Shown: positions 11,101 through 25,163 of the stretch, one piece after another | Numbering within the stretch: the stretch's first letter is position 1 | How the letters are laid out: each line of letters begins with the position of its first letter | Source: Adineta vaga | Lineage: Eukaryota > Rotifera | Assembly: GCA_021613535.1 (NCBI GenBank) | Contig: CP075496.1 | Span: 2,356,001 to 2,420,000 of the forward strand | Direction of reading: 5' to 3' | DNA: 64,000 bases | Translations under genes and position numbers: made by a program | The notes under the pieces: model-generated | Database searches by the model: none | What the model saw: only the letters and a program-made list of their open reading frames with translations | What the model was told of the DNA's origin: nothing

Positions 11101-14100
11101 TTGTTACCTTATTCATCTTTCAAGAACCTTCTCAATTATCATCTCTACAAGATAATGGTTTAACTGATGTTCTAATGCATGCTTTATTGAAAAAAGATGT
11201 ACCAGCTGCACGAGATGTTCTAGCATCATTACCGAATATCTTTAGTTCGTTATGTTTAAATACACGTGGCCTAGAAAATTTCATGGAATATAAACCATTT
11301 GATAAATTATTTCGTGTTCTTCTCTCACCCGAATATTTACCAGCTATGAGACGACGACGCGGAACAGATACAATTTATGGTACAGCATCAAGTCTTGGTA
11401 ATGCTGTGGATGAATTAATGAGACATCAAGTTAGTTTACGCACAGAAGCAATGAAATCAATTATAACTTTACTTGAACAACTTGTTGAAATGGGAAATAA
11501 TCCGAAATATTGTTGTCAAAAACCACATTCATCATCATCAACAACAACAAATAAATTAACTGATACAATACGTACACAACATCGAACAGTACGAACAACG
11601 AATACAACAAATACCAATACAGCAGGAAATGATCGAAATTCATCCGATGATGAATATGATGATGACGAAGCAACAAATGATGAAGCACCTTTAGCTAATC
11701 GATCAGCAACAACAACTACAACCGTGCCGGGAGCTTTAACAACCACAACAGCAACTATATCTGCAGTAACAATATCGCCCGAAGCAATAACAAACATTCC
11801 TATTGTACTTAATCAAACATTATTAAGTGACAATAAATCGGAAGATGAATCAGTACCAATTGCTGTTCCCTTATTAGATTATATAACAAATATCATGCGT
11901 TTCGTTGAAGGTGTTATTAGTAATAATACAACCGATGATCATGGAAAAGAATTTGTTAAATTAGGAGGTTTAAAACCGTTATTAGATATATTACAAATGA
12001 AAAATTTACCAATTGATTTTCCATCAAGTCAAGCATGTCAATGTGTTGCTGCACTATGTAAATCAACGTTGACATTACTTGTTAAAGATAATAAATTAAT
12101 TGAAATGGTTATAACAAATCTTGATAGTATATTAAATTCATTAACAGATTTCTATTCAACTCGTACATATGATGGTTCATTATTAATCGAAGAATTAGCT
12201 CATGCTGTTTCATCTTCATCAACACCAATTGATCCAATTGATGCAATTAATCAATCTTCATTAACTCCTATACTTCATCGATTATCGATTGTTCATTCTC
12301 ATATATCATTATTAATATCCTTATGTAAAATAACACAAACGGATGTTCGAGGAATTTTAATTAGTTTCTGGGGCACTGAAACTGGTTTACGTGTATTAAG
12401 AAATTTAAATAAATTATGTTTAACATTAATATGGGAAAGTTCAATATTATTAACATTATGTTCATCAGAAACGAATCTTATGGATCAACAATTTAATAAA
12501 AATGATCTATTAAAATTATTTCCATTAATTAATGATATAACAAATACAATTTCACCATTGCATAATGTTTCCAATCAATTAAATGATTTAACAACGAATG
12601 AAGTCACTCGAACATTTGATGTTGATGAAATTATTTCCATGGATACAAGTGATTTTACTAAATTGAAATTAAAATTATCTTTTAATATTCAACAACGTAT
12701 TAAAACAATCAAACCATTATTATGTGTTTCATCAAAACTTGGTCGAGCTCTTGGTGAACTTTATAATTTACTTGTTCGACAATGTTCAACATCACAAATG
12801 AGACATGCAAGACGTTTTAATCAACAACCAACCGCTTATACACCAACAGCATCAGCGAAATTTGTTGCATCAACATTAACTGAAGTTTTACGTGATGGAT
12901 TTTCATTTCATTTACCAGCAAATAACAATCTAACTGAAAGTCAAATTGAAAAATTTCGTTTAACATTTTTTGTTTGTACAATAGGTTTCGCTACTCCGAT
13001 GTTATTTGATGAACGTCGTCGTCCTTATATGTTAATGTTACAACAATTTGAATCATCAAAAGCTCAAGAAGCATTATTTTCTGCACTAGAATGGACACTT
13101 GATTTAATCAATCGTCAATCTCTAAATACGGATGACCAACCAACATCACCATTAAATAATACATATGATGCATCACCAACCGAATTTCTTAATTCAGCAT
13201 TAATGCTTATATTACGTCTTGTCAATGTTAAATCGATTCTTGAATCTCCACATGCAATTGCAAAGAAAGCACAAACAGAAGGAATGCATTATACACCATT
13301 TAATCCTTTACATTATTTAGCTTTGACACATAAATGTGCATTTCATATATTAACAAATTCATGTTCAGTTCTTTGGGATAAACCATATTTATTAAAAGAT
13401 CATGCAACGAAAATTATCGATAGTATACTTTCAATATTTTGTCATATTTTACGTGGAGAATCACAAATTCAAAAGAAACTTCAAGATGAAGAACAGTTAC
13501 AACAACAACAGCAGCAGCAACAGCAACAACAACAACAACAACAACAACAGAATGTACCAATTTCATCATCAACCATTGCATCCAATGATACGAATCAACA
13601 ACTACAACAACAACAACAACAACAACAGCAACAGCAACCACCAACAGCAACAGCGACAGATCTGGATTTACCTGGTTCATCTGCATTAGCTGGTAATAAT
13701 TCTGCACCATTGAATGAAGATTTTATTCAATCGATTACATCCATGGGTTTTTCACGTGACCATGCGATTGAAGGTTTAATACAAACTAATAATAATCTCG
13801 AATTAGCTGTCGATTATTGTGTTAGTCATCCTCAAACTGTCGTCGCATCAAACCCACAAAGTAATCTTCCTGATATGGATGCTGATATGGCACGTGCTTT
13901 ACTTTTATCACTAGGTCAAGAAGTGGACGAAGCGGCTTTGGCTAATCCAATTGCGGCATTAGCTGCTCTATCACGAGATAATACTAATACTACCAGCTCA
14001 GCAACAGCCACCACCATCACCACCACCAGCAATGAAACGAATCCAAATCCAATTTCGACAACGGAATCATCATCGACAACGGCTACAGCAACAGCAACAG

Positions 14101-17100
14101 CAACAACAACAATAACATCCGTAGAAAATGCTAATCAACAAAAAATTCTTCCAACAATTGAACCTCTATCAAAAGAATCTGTTGATCGATTTACTGATTC
14201 GATTATGTTAAAAATTCTCGATATATTACCTGATACTGTATATAAAATGTGTGAACTTGTTGTGACGACTATGCATCGAAATGGTATTGCATGGCGTGAT
14301 CATTTCTTAGAAATCATTGCGAACGATATAAAAACAAGTTATTCATCGTTAATTGATCTATTGGATAAGAATTCTTCGGATGAAAATCAACAATCACTTA
14401 ATCTATTTCTTAATGATCATCAAAATTCTGTTCTATTCAGTCGAACATTATTAATGTCATTATTATTCGAAGAAATGCCCTTTCCATGTGCACGTATTGT
14501 GGAAAAATTTTCATTAGTCAATTATTTTTGTATATTAATTCATCGTACAACCGATCATCTTACGAAAGTTCATGAAAAGAAAACACCAACATGGTTAGCA
14601 TCTGCATTTATATTTCTTGATTTATATGAAAAAGTTTCATTAGCATCGAAACGTCGTTCGACTATTAATGAAAATTATCGTGACTGTACTCGTGTATGGC
14701 AATGGTTTGATGAACGTACTGTTCGATGGAATAATTATCCATCAGCACAAAATAAACAGATAGATGATGCCTATGCGAATGGTGAACCTTCATGTAAAAT
14801 TGTGATACAACGTCGAAATTATCTAGTACAATTTAGTACAATGTTACAAACGAATGAAGACACACATAATAAACGACCGATCATGTTAACATTTGCAAAA
14901 CCATCAACGAAAACAAATACAGATGGATCAACACAAGTACCATCAGCACCACCTACATTGTCATCCGTTTTATCGACATCGGATACAAGTGATGATGATG
15001 ATGACGATGACGACGATGATCATCATCACGAACAACCTGGACAAGGTGTGACAATAGATTCTGTCGAAACAAAAAAAGTCGAATCAATGGATACTGAACA
15101 ACATATTGATACAACAGTATCTGTTATTGAATCATTAGCAGATGAACATGCATTGGTATTAACTAGTGATTGTGTATATTTGATACGTATGCCAGTAGAT
15201 CCTGATGCTATCCATGCATTATTACGTCTAATATTACGTTTAACACGTGATTATAAATATGCTCGACAATTTGCTCAATCAGGTGGTATACAAGCAATAT
15301 TAAGTTTAACTCAAACATCAGCTTTTCAAGGTTGTGCATCATTAATTACATTAATTTTTCGTCATATCATGGAAGATGATAGTAATTTACGTTTGGCAAT
15401 GGAAAAAGCTATTCGTCAAGCATTGACAGGTAATCATGGAGGATCAATCGGTGTTCAACCTGCATGTCCTGGTTCACATGAATTAAATGTTATTTTACGT
15501 ATACTTGGTCCAGCAATGACACGTGCCCCAGATATTTTCTTGGATGTTGCATCCAATGTTTTGCAATTATTACCACCATCAGCGGGTCGTTTAGCTGGTT
15601 CGGTCAATCGATTTACTAATCCATTTAATAATGAAGATGATCATCATTCACAAACAAATTTACATACAGGACCATTAATATTACAAGCACGACCAGCAAC
15701 CAGTCAAACTACAACAGTTACTTCTACTGCTCCAACAGCATCGACAACGTCGACCGTAGAACAAAATTCTCAAACACGTGCAAACCGATCGACTGCAACA
15801 ATGGTATGCGCATCAACATCAGCAACACCAACGACGACAACAACAACAACTCACGATTCTATTGGAGAATTAGCTGAACGTCTATTAGTTGATCTACTCG
15901 ATTTCTTACTCACCAATGATGATGCTAATCCTAAACGTTTACTATCAAAATCAACTGTCTTACGTATACTTGCTGAATTAATACGTTCGTATGCTAATGT
16001 AGCTAAACTCGTTTCTACCAAAACATTTTCATTACCTGACAATCACTCATGTTCAGCATTATCCTATATTCTTGATTATTTACTACCAGGTACAAATAAT
16101 CAACAGATCGATTACGATAAAGATATTCCAGCTCTATGTCGTTTATTTCTTGTTGCAATGGCTGCATGTAATCATTGTTTAGAATCACAAATGAATTTAG
16201 TTAACGAAGTTAAAATGTCATTGAATAAAATCTTGGTTTTACCTGAATGCGATGAAAAACATCTACGATTACAAGCATTAGCAAATATTATCAATACAAT
16301 GATTGAATCATGTCCAGCACCAAATACGTCTGCACCACAACAGGGACAACATCGTTTACCACAATTAATTATTAATAATATGATTAAAATTATGTATAAA
16401 CGTGGTTTAATCAATGATCTTGCTAAAATGATACATAGTATTGAATTATCAAGTGCCAAATTAGCTGATACAGTCAATGCCGTTCTTAAACCTATGGAAA
16501 CCTTATCACGAGCAATCAATTATGCAACATCATTACATGTTCCAGCTGCTGCTCGTCCACATGCAGTACGACATCCAACAACAACGGCAACAACAAATCC
16601 AACGGATGCTTCAACGATTCCATCGACAACAACAGTAACTTCGGATACCACGTATCAGCACAAGAACAAAGAACAACTACAAATCAAGAACAAACTACAA
16701 GATCAACTACAGATTCATCTCGATTAATTGAACCACAAACATCACAAAATCCAACGCTTGTCTCAACTCATGATGAAAATCGCTCTTCACTCGATACTCC
16801 GAATACAAATAATAATAATACATCATTAAATTCTGCTAATCAAGTATTATTAAGTATTAGTCAAGAAGAATTATTAAATGCAACTGATATGGAACCAGTT
16901 GCTGGTTTACCACAAGATGTTGATATTTTTGAAAGAAGTATTCATGGAACAGCACGATTATCAACAGATGAAGATGATTGTGATGGAGATCATGATGGAG
17001 AAAGTATTGAAGACGAAGATGAAGACGACGAAGATGATGATGAAGATGAAGCTGTTGGAACAATTAATGTAGAATTTGATGTTCACAATCCACTTGATGA

Positions 17101-20100
17101 TACTCATGAACATGGTATGTTTAGTAAAGAAAAGAATTTAATAAATGATGATCTGTTTCTTTTTTTTGAAAATATCATAGCAACAAGTTCAAGTTCGACA
17201 ACAACAAGTGATGATCAAGGCGATGAAGACGATGCTGAAGAAACCGATAGTCCAGATGAAGATATTGATATGGATAGTACAAATGGAAATGATCGTGATC
17301 CACAACATCGGTGAGTTACTTTTATTCTTTGATATATTCAGTTGGGAAACTGAATCTTTTGTGTTTCTTACAGTTATAGTGATGATGATGAAGATATTAC
17401 GAGCGAAGAAGACGCAGATGTTCGTTTAACTGGTAAATTGAAATAAAATCATTTGGATTTATTTGATTTCTTTCATTTTCTCAGGTGCAGTATCTTCAGG
17501 TGAACAACATGATGATGATGAACTTGATGATGAAAGCGATAATAGTGAAAGTGATGACACACAAACAGGTGACGAACTAGATGAAAGAGAAGGTCCAACT
17601 ATTGATATACACATTGAAACAGCGTCAAGTCAATCAGCCGATGAACATTTAGCTGGTGATAGTGGAAGAAATGATCAAACAAATGAAACAGGTGATAATC
17701 TAAATGATAATGCGACAAATAATAATGACAATAATCCAGATGAAGATGAGGATGATGACGACGAAGATGACGATGACGACGATGAAGAAGATGAAGAACA
17801 AGATGATGATGAAGATGATTTTGCTGGAGATGAGGATGCTAATGCTGCCGATATTGAAGATATGATTGCAGGGTAATGAGAAAAATATATTATTTTATTG
17901 TTATTATTTTTTGTTTATTTCTCTCGCTCTCTAGTGATATGGATGCAGCTAATGCTTGGCAAGATGAAGATGAAGAAGAAGAAGATGAAGATGATGAAGA
18001 TGAAAGTACAGAATTTGAAGATGATGATGGTGATATTGCAGATTATGTTCATGAAATGGAATTTGACGAAGAAGTTCTTTCTGAAATTCGTAATAATCTT
18101 ATGTCACCAACTGATATTGATCCCATTTTAATCTCTAATCTTCAAGGTGTTCGAATTCGTGCAACTGGTTTTCCATCATTACATGGCATGAATGATACAG
18201 GTTAGTTCAATATTCTTTATTTAAATACAACAACTAATTTCTTCTTCTTTTAGTTGATCCAGCTCTTCCTCCGCCACCCATGAGTGTTCCTGCATTACAT
18301 CCATTACTTGTACATCATGCGGATAATCAATTGAGTTCAGGTGCTTTTTCACGTTTTCGTCAATTAGGTGCAGCAGCAACGACAACAACAGCACCCAATC
18401 AAGTAACTAATTTGAATGTATTACCAACACAAGCTAATCAAGGAACTACATTAACATTTGGTCAACAAAATGGAACAACAGCAACTATTCTTACAGGACA
18501 AGCAGCGTTAGCTGCACATCAACAAATTGCTCAGCAAACACAACGTAATCGTATGTTTGATATTTTCTCTAATTTGAAAAACTGAATGATTTCATTTATT
18601 TGCAGGTACAACACGAACATTATTTATTCCTGGCGGTACAACAACATTCGGTCGAACAGCTGCAGCTGCCGGTGGTTTTGCTGAATATCTTAATCAAGTT
18701 AATCAACTTGATGTCGATCCATTAACGGGTCCAACAGTTAATAATGGTAATATGCAAGGTACAACTACAGCACGTATTCTTGTTGGTAACGGTGCTGATC
18801 CAGATGCATGGCGATTTCTACACGATCAAATTCTCATGGATATTGCTCCGCAAGCAAATGAAGGCAATGAAAATATTGATGGAACAAAAATCTATATGAT
18901 ACGTACACCGTTAGCACGTTGGATGGAAGAAAGTGTTGTCTTAGATGGTCCTTATGTACATGATGCTGTTTCAGCATTGAAATCGAGAGTAACTGAGCCA
19001 TTGGAAAAACAATATGAGTCCGAATTACAAGTTCTATTAGCGAAAAAAGCAAAAGATGAAGAAGAACGTAAGAAACGTACCGAAGAAAAAAATCGACAAG
19101 AAGCAGAACGTGCACAAGCAGCCGCCGCTGCTGCTGCTGCTACAACAGCTTCCGCTGCAACAGCATCTACTACTACTTCTACAACTACTGATGATCAATC
19201 ACAAGCAGAAAGTACAACAACGGCAGCAAATGCTGAACCAATTATAACAGTACCAACAACAGTTGATGAAACACAACATGTAAATGATATTGTAATGACT
19301 TCACCCGAACAACAACGTTCTACACAAGTTTCGTCATTTTCTGATACTGCTCAAGATATTAGTTCAAGTCTTACACATCCAGTTGGTGAAGACACAACAG
19401 CAATCACTCTTCCATCGATAGGAGCAGGTACGGATTAGAATTGTCCTTCTTAAAAAATATGTTATTCGAAAGAATTTAATTTATTCTTTCTTTCTTTTAG
19501 TTACTAGTCCATTACCAACAGAAAATATGTCAACAGGTGGTCAATCACCTGGTCAATTAGCAACATCACCAACAACATCTATGGAAATAAATCATCCATC
19601 ACCACCGAAAGATGCATCAGTTGAACAAGAAAATCAACAAGAAGATCAATTGACGACAGATCACGAAACAACATTAACAGCATCTACAACGAATGAAGAA
19701 ATACCTTCATCAACAACGACTGAAAATTCAGCAACTACAACTAATACTGCGGCTGCAGTTACAACTGCACCACCACCTGAACCTGAAGTTGAATGGACTG
19801 TATTAGTTATTGATGGTCGTGAATTTCGTGTTCCAAAAGCATTAGAAATCGATCCATCATTTTTAGCTGCATTACCTGAAGAAATGCGTCAAGAAATTTT
19901 GACTGATCTTGTACGAAATTTCGAACGCGAAGAAAGTCAACGACGTGCACAACGTGCTGCTGCCTATGCTGCTGCTAATCCAACAGCAAATCCAAATCCA
20001 CAATCAACAGAGAATGCTACAAATGATAATTTTACAATGAGAGCAAATCAAACAGCTACGGAAGCAGTTTTTGGTGAAATGCTCGGTGAAATCAATCCAG

Positions 20101-23100
20101 AATTTATTTCTGCTTTACCACCAGAAATTCGTGAAGAATTATTAGCTGATCGTCGTCGTACAGCAGCAACAATGGCTGCGATGACCGGTGTTAATTTGCC
20201 TGATAGCGGTCCAGCTGAATTTTTACGTACTTTACAACCACATCTTCGTCAGCAAGTTCTTGCCGATATGGATGAAAGTCAAATTGGTTCTTTACCAGAA
20301 GATATAGCCAATGAAGCTCGAGCATTACGTGCAGCAATGGAAACTCAACAACAACAATATCTACGCGATCGTATGGTTCGAACTCATCATGATATGATGA
20401 ATATATTAACAAATAATACACATCATAGTACACGGCCTATTCGTATGTATAATTTACGTGCTTTACAAGAAGCACGAAATAATCGTGCTGATCGACAACC
20501 AACAAATTGGTATTCCTTACGTACTGGAGCAAATCCGGCAGATCTAAATAGTAATTCAGCAACAGTAGGAACACGCGGTCGACAACTATTAGATTACGAA
20601 TCAATTTGTTGTCTATTAGTCTTATTATTCATTGATGATACACGTTTGAATTTCGGACGATTACAAAAAGTTCTCAAAAATTTATGTCATCATACTCAAA
20701 CACGGCAATGGATTATCAAAGCTCTACTATCAATCATCAATAAAAGTACTGGACGAGCTGAATATGAAGGACCAACATCAACACCTGGTGCACCAACATT
20801 AGTACTTAAAAATCCTCCAGCAAATACACAATCTCAATCAACAACGAATACCACTAATGTGAATGAAACACAACAAATTAAAATTATCAATCCATCATGG
20901 TTAACTATTAATTTCGAAAGTGCATTTGGTGCTCGTACAAATGTTTTCAAAATTCTACGTTTAGGTAATACCAAACGTCATGGTTCAACACAAATCTCTG
21001 TTCATGCTCAAGCATGTCCTATTGTTTGTCGACAAGTTCTGGAATCGATGATTATATTAGCAAAAACATTTCCTGAACAATTTCTTCCATTACCAATTAA
21101 TAATAATACGAATCAAACTGAATCACAACCAGCAATTCTATCAGCGAATGAACCGACAACGAAAGTCAATTCACCTGATAAACAATTAGTTGCAACACCA
21201 TCTAAAGCATCAACTAGTATTCGTGATTTATCATTTTGGGAACTAATCCTTAAATTAGATCAATCATTTAGCAATCGTTCAAATCGTTCCGCATCAACTT
21301 CTTCGCAAAATGTTTCATCAATTGTTATTTCAAATCCAAATGCTTCTAACAATCAACGAACAACATTAACATTAAATATTAATAATACTAATACGAATGA
21401 AATCGATTTTGAATCATCACCATTAGCAGCATTGTTACTCATGCTTGATCATCCAATTTTAAATAAAAATAATCAATTAATGGATAAATTATTTAAATTA
21501 CTTTCATTAATTTCTCAAAGTTTTCAAATACATATTATTACAAAGAAAGATATTTCACCGTCACCTCTTGCTGCATCAACACCAATGATAACTGAACCAT
21601 CAACTCAAGCAACAAATCCTCTTCAACAACAACAACAACAACAACAATTACCACCACTTCCAACACCGACAAATCAACCGATAACAACAAATACAACAAA
21701 TAAATTAGTTGTTTCGGATGATCAAGTTGTTTTAGGTTCACAATTAGATTTAGTAATCAAAGCATTAATATCAAAATCATGTACGGAAGATGGTCTCGAG
21801 TTCGCAACAATACTTCTACTAAATGTTTCAAAAATTAATCAAGCAACACGAGATAAAGTTTTACATTTATTATTAAATGGTATTCGTTTATTAGGAAAAG
21901 AAGTTAGTGAAGAAATCAAGTAAGTTTCAATTAGTTAACATCGATCTTTTTACATAGAATACTTTTTTTCCATTTAGACAATTACTTTGGGAAGTTCAAG
22001 ATTATCTTACAAAAAATAAATCTAATCTTCCATCGGGTAATGATGATGAATCATCGAATACTCCCATTGATGAATCTTCGAAATTATTTGATTCATATAA
22101 AAATATTCGTTCGAATACACTTACATCAGTCAATAATGATCCCAATGCTAAACAACAAGATTTACAATTACCAGCTATGGTTATGTTAACATCGAAAACA
22201 GCTAATCAACAATTTCTATTACGTATTCTTAAAGTCATCATACAATTACGTGATGCAACGAAAAAAGAACAACTTGATACTCAAACACATTTCGAAACCG
22301 AACTTCATACATTAACACGTCGTCTTGATACATTACGTCAATCTTTACGTCCCTATATTCCATCCGATACAAATAATCAACAAAATGAAATTCTTCAACC
22401 AATTGATGAATTAGCTAATCGTTTAGAACAAACGCGTACACGATTACAAACCGTATTAAATTCGAATACACTTGAACAACGTCAACAAATCTTTTCTCAA
22501 CAAGAAACAATTAATGATATACAAGATATTCATCGATTAATTCGACAATTAGAATTTTTAATTGAAAATTTTCATGATCCACCTCTATCAGCAACAATGA
22601 CAACACGTATTAATGATGTTCTACAAACAATTCCACCATTACTTCCACAAATCAATGAACCAATGGATGTCGGCGCAATTGTACCAACTCAACAAACGAA
22701 ATTAAGTGATCTATTAAATATCAATCAATTATGGGATTCATTAAGTGATTGTTTATCATCATTAGCAAAATTACCTGATCCACATGCTGTCTTAGTTCTT
22801 CAACCAGCTGTTGAAGCATTCTTTCTCGTTCATGCAGCTGATCTAGATAATGAAAATGAAAAACAAAATAAGAAGAAAAAAGATCGAGAAACACGTGAAG
22901 CCTTATCACATTTAGAATGTTTCGGACCAGCACCAACGACAACATCTGCTGATCGTGGTGCACCAGACGAACCTGTTATTGCACCTTCAAATACTGCAAC
23001 ATCAGCCAATGATTTAACATCACCAACACTTGTACTTCGTACAGGAATGTCTCAAACAATCTCAACAAATGAATTACCATTAGATGCACAGAAATTTGTT

Positions 23101-24470
23101 GAATTTGCTCGTACACATCGTACTGTCTTAAATCAAATCTTACGTCAAAGTACACAACATTTAAGTGAAGGACCATTTCATATACTAACGGATTATACAG
23201 CCATACTTGATTTTGATGTGAAAAGAAAATATTTTCGTCATGAACTTGATCGTTTGAAAGAAAATATTCGCGGAGAAGATTTAGCTGTACATGTTCGACG
23301 TGATAATGTTTTCGAAGATTCTTATCGAGAATTAAGTCGACGTTTACCGGAAGATTGGAAACATCGATTCTATATTGTCTTTGATAGTGAAGAAGGTCAA
23401 GATGCTGGTGGACTTTTACGTGAATGGTATTCAATTATTGCACGTTCAATGTTTAATTCCGATTATGCTCTATTTATGATCAATCCAGGTGATCGTGTAA
23501 CATATATGCCTAATCCACTCTCACATATCAATACAAATCATTCACAATATTTCAAATTCATTGGACGTATTATAGCCAAAGCTATATTTGATAATAAATA
23601 TATGGATTGTTATTTTACACGTTCATTCTATAAACATATACTTGGTATACCCGTCCGTTATACAGATATGGAATCAGTTGATTTACAATTTTATAAAAAT
23701 TTAGTGATGTTATTAGAAAATGATATTCAACAATTAGGTTTAGATTTAACATTTTCATTAGATGCAAGCGAATTTGGTGTGAATAAAGTGATAGAATTAC
23801 GACCGAATGGTTCGTCAATTCCTGTTACAAATGAAAATAAACATGAATATGTTCGTCTTGTTTGTCAAGAGAAAATGATTGGTTCTATTCGACAACAGAT
23901 CAATTCATTCTTAGAAGGTTTCTATACCATCATACCTAAAAGTTTAATATCAATATTTAATGAACAAGAATTAGAATTATTAATTTCGGGTTTACCTGAT
24001 ATTGATATTGAAGATCTTAAAGCAAACACTGAATATCATAAATATCGACCAAATTCTCTACAAGTAACTATTCGATTTTCATCGATAACAAAGAAGAATT
24101 CATTTCTTTTTCATTAGGTTCAATGGTTTTGGCGTGCATTACGTTCATTTGATAAAGAAGATCTAGCGAAATTCTTACAATTTGTTACAGGTACATCGAA
24201 AGTACCATTGCAAGGTTTTGCACATTTAGAAGGTATGAATGGTGCACAAAAATTTCAAATACATCGTGATGATCGTTCAACTGATCGTTTACCATCTGCT
24301 CATACTTGGTAAGATTGAAAGTTTTTTCTGATACTTAAATTCATTTTTGTATGTTGAAATTTTTGTTTAGTTTTAATCAATTGGATTTGCCGGCATATGA
24401 AAGTTATGATAAATTACGTAAAATGTTACTAATTGCAATTCGGGAATGTGCAGGATTTGGATTTGCATAA
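8115..24470 (+). CDS. HUWE1: HUWE1, giant HECT E3 ubiquitin ligase
   Basis: Ubiquitin ligase acting on histones, Mcl-1, p53, Myc and others in animals. I traced 23 exons: 12 short ones (8115-10394), a 6.46-kb exon (10653-17114), five acidic-region exons (17181-18550), 18606-19427, 19501-21919, 21978-24063, 24118-24308 and 24371-24470; about 4,866 residues against about 4,370 in human. In order: an armadillo-like N-terminus (starts [10 protein letters not shown]), UBA near residue 1485 ([19 protein letters not shown]), WWE near 1806 ([16 protein letters not shown]), an Asp/Glu-rich stretch (16960-18060), ubiquitin-binding repeats ([28 protein letters not shown]), and the HECT domain with catalytic Cys in [16 protein letters not shown]. 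The reading frame changes by one base near 16636-16655; otherwise the gene looks intact. Extra length is mostly poly-Gln and Thr/Ser/Asn-rich linkers. Confidence 0.95.
13498..13640 (+). repeat. Two CAA/CAG runs encoding poly-Gln inside HUWE1
   Basis: Two nearly pure CAA/CAG tracts (about 13498-13550 and 13604-13637) encode roughly 18 and 12 glutamines just before the UBA domain. Mixed CAA and CAG codons suggest the peptide tract, not one pure DNA repeat, is kept. Likely length-polymorphic. Confidence 0.85.
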
Positions 24471-25163
24471 AAGGAACAAAACTTACTATTCGATCGATGA
24501 CTTGTCATACCAACAGATAGTCTTTCGCCGTTATTTGTTATTTTGTTGTGTTTTTCTTTCTATGTTCTCGTTTTCTTCTTCTTCTTCTTTTCGATGCCAT
24601 AAAACGGATATTAGAATTCTCTCTTTCTCTCATACATTTTTTTTTCTGGTTGGCTTTGATCAATGTTAGATTGATTGACAGTGAATTATTCCTTTTTGCG
24701 CCGGTCATTTTTTTGCTCCTTTTAATCCGATCTATCCAACGGTTCTGTTCATTTGTGTTTGCGTGTGTGTGTGTGTGTGTTTTCTCTTTCTCTCTATACA
24801 TATATATATATATTATTAAGCGCTGTAGATGCATTCCTTGGCTAGCGGTATTCTAATCCGCAACATTTTCTTTCTTTCGTCTTGGTTATTATTACTCTTT
24901 TGATGATATTTGATTAGAAACAAAAAACTTATATCAAGTGGATGTTCGGCGCTCTATTTCTATTTTATGTATATAAATAAACAAGAGGACAGGAATTTTT
25001 CAACTTGTTTTTCTTCTTTTATTTTGAGATCTATTTTCTTCAAAGAGTTCAGAGAAAAGAAACTTTAGTAGGACAACAATGAATAAATTTACTCTGTCAA
25101 AATTGATAGATGATTGAAAACGAACATTTCTTTTTCATATTTCTTTGTTTTTGTAGAAAAAAA
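24471..25163. other. HUWE1 3' region and MSH6 5' region
   Basis: About 690 nt. It holds T-rich sequence, a short GT run (24766-24780), a TA run (24799-24811) and a plausible HUWE1 poly(A) signal near 24976. A pyrimidine-rich acceptor (TTTTTGTAG) ends at 25156, eight bases before the MSH6 ATG. No other gene seen. Confidence 0.5.
24976..24981 (+). terminator. Candidate HUWE1 polyadenylation signal
   Basis: AATAAA about 505 nt after the HUWE1 stop and before the MSH6 start. Placement fits a 3' end, but other A-rich hexamers are present. Confidence 0.3.

Noticed and set aside
11461-11797. Antisense ORFs opposite HUWE1
   Set aside because: They overlap a well-conserved coding exon and have no similarity or codon signal of their own.
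13414-13710. Antisense ORF rich in Val over the HUWE1 poly-Gln region
   Set aside because: It is the reverse complement of CAA/CAG runs, so the open frame is a by-product of the sense repeat.
16566-16658. A small intron explaining the HUWE1 frame change
   Set aside because: The GT...AG pairs with plausible donors that I measured here give lengths that do not restore the frame; the one pair that does (104 nt) starts GTCCAC, an implausible donor.
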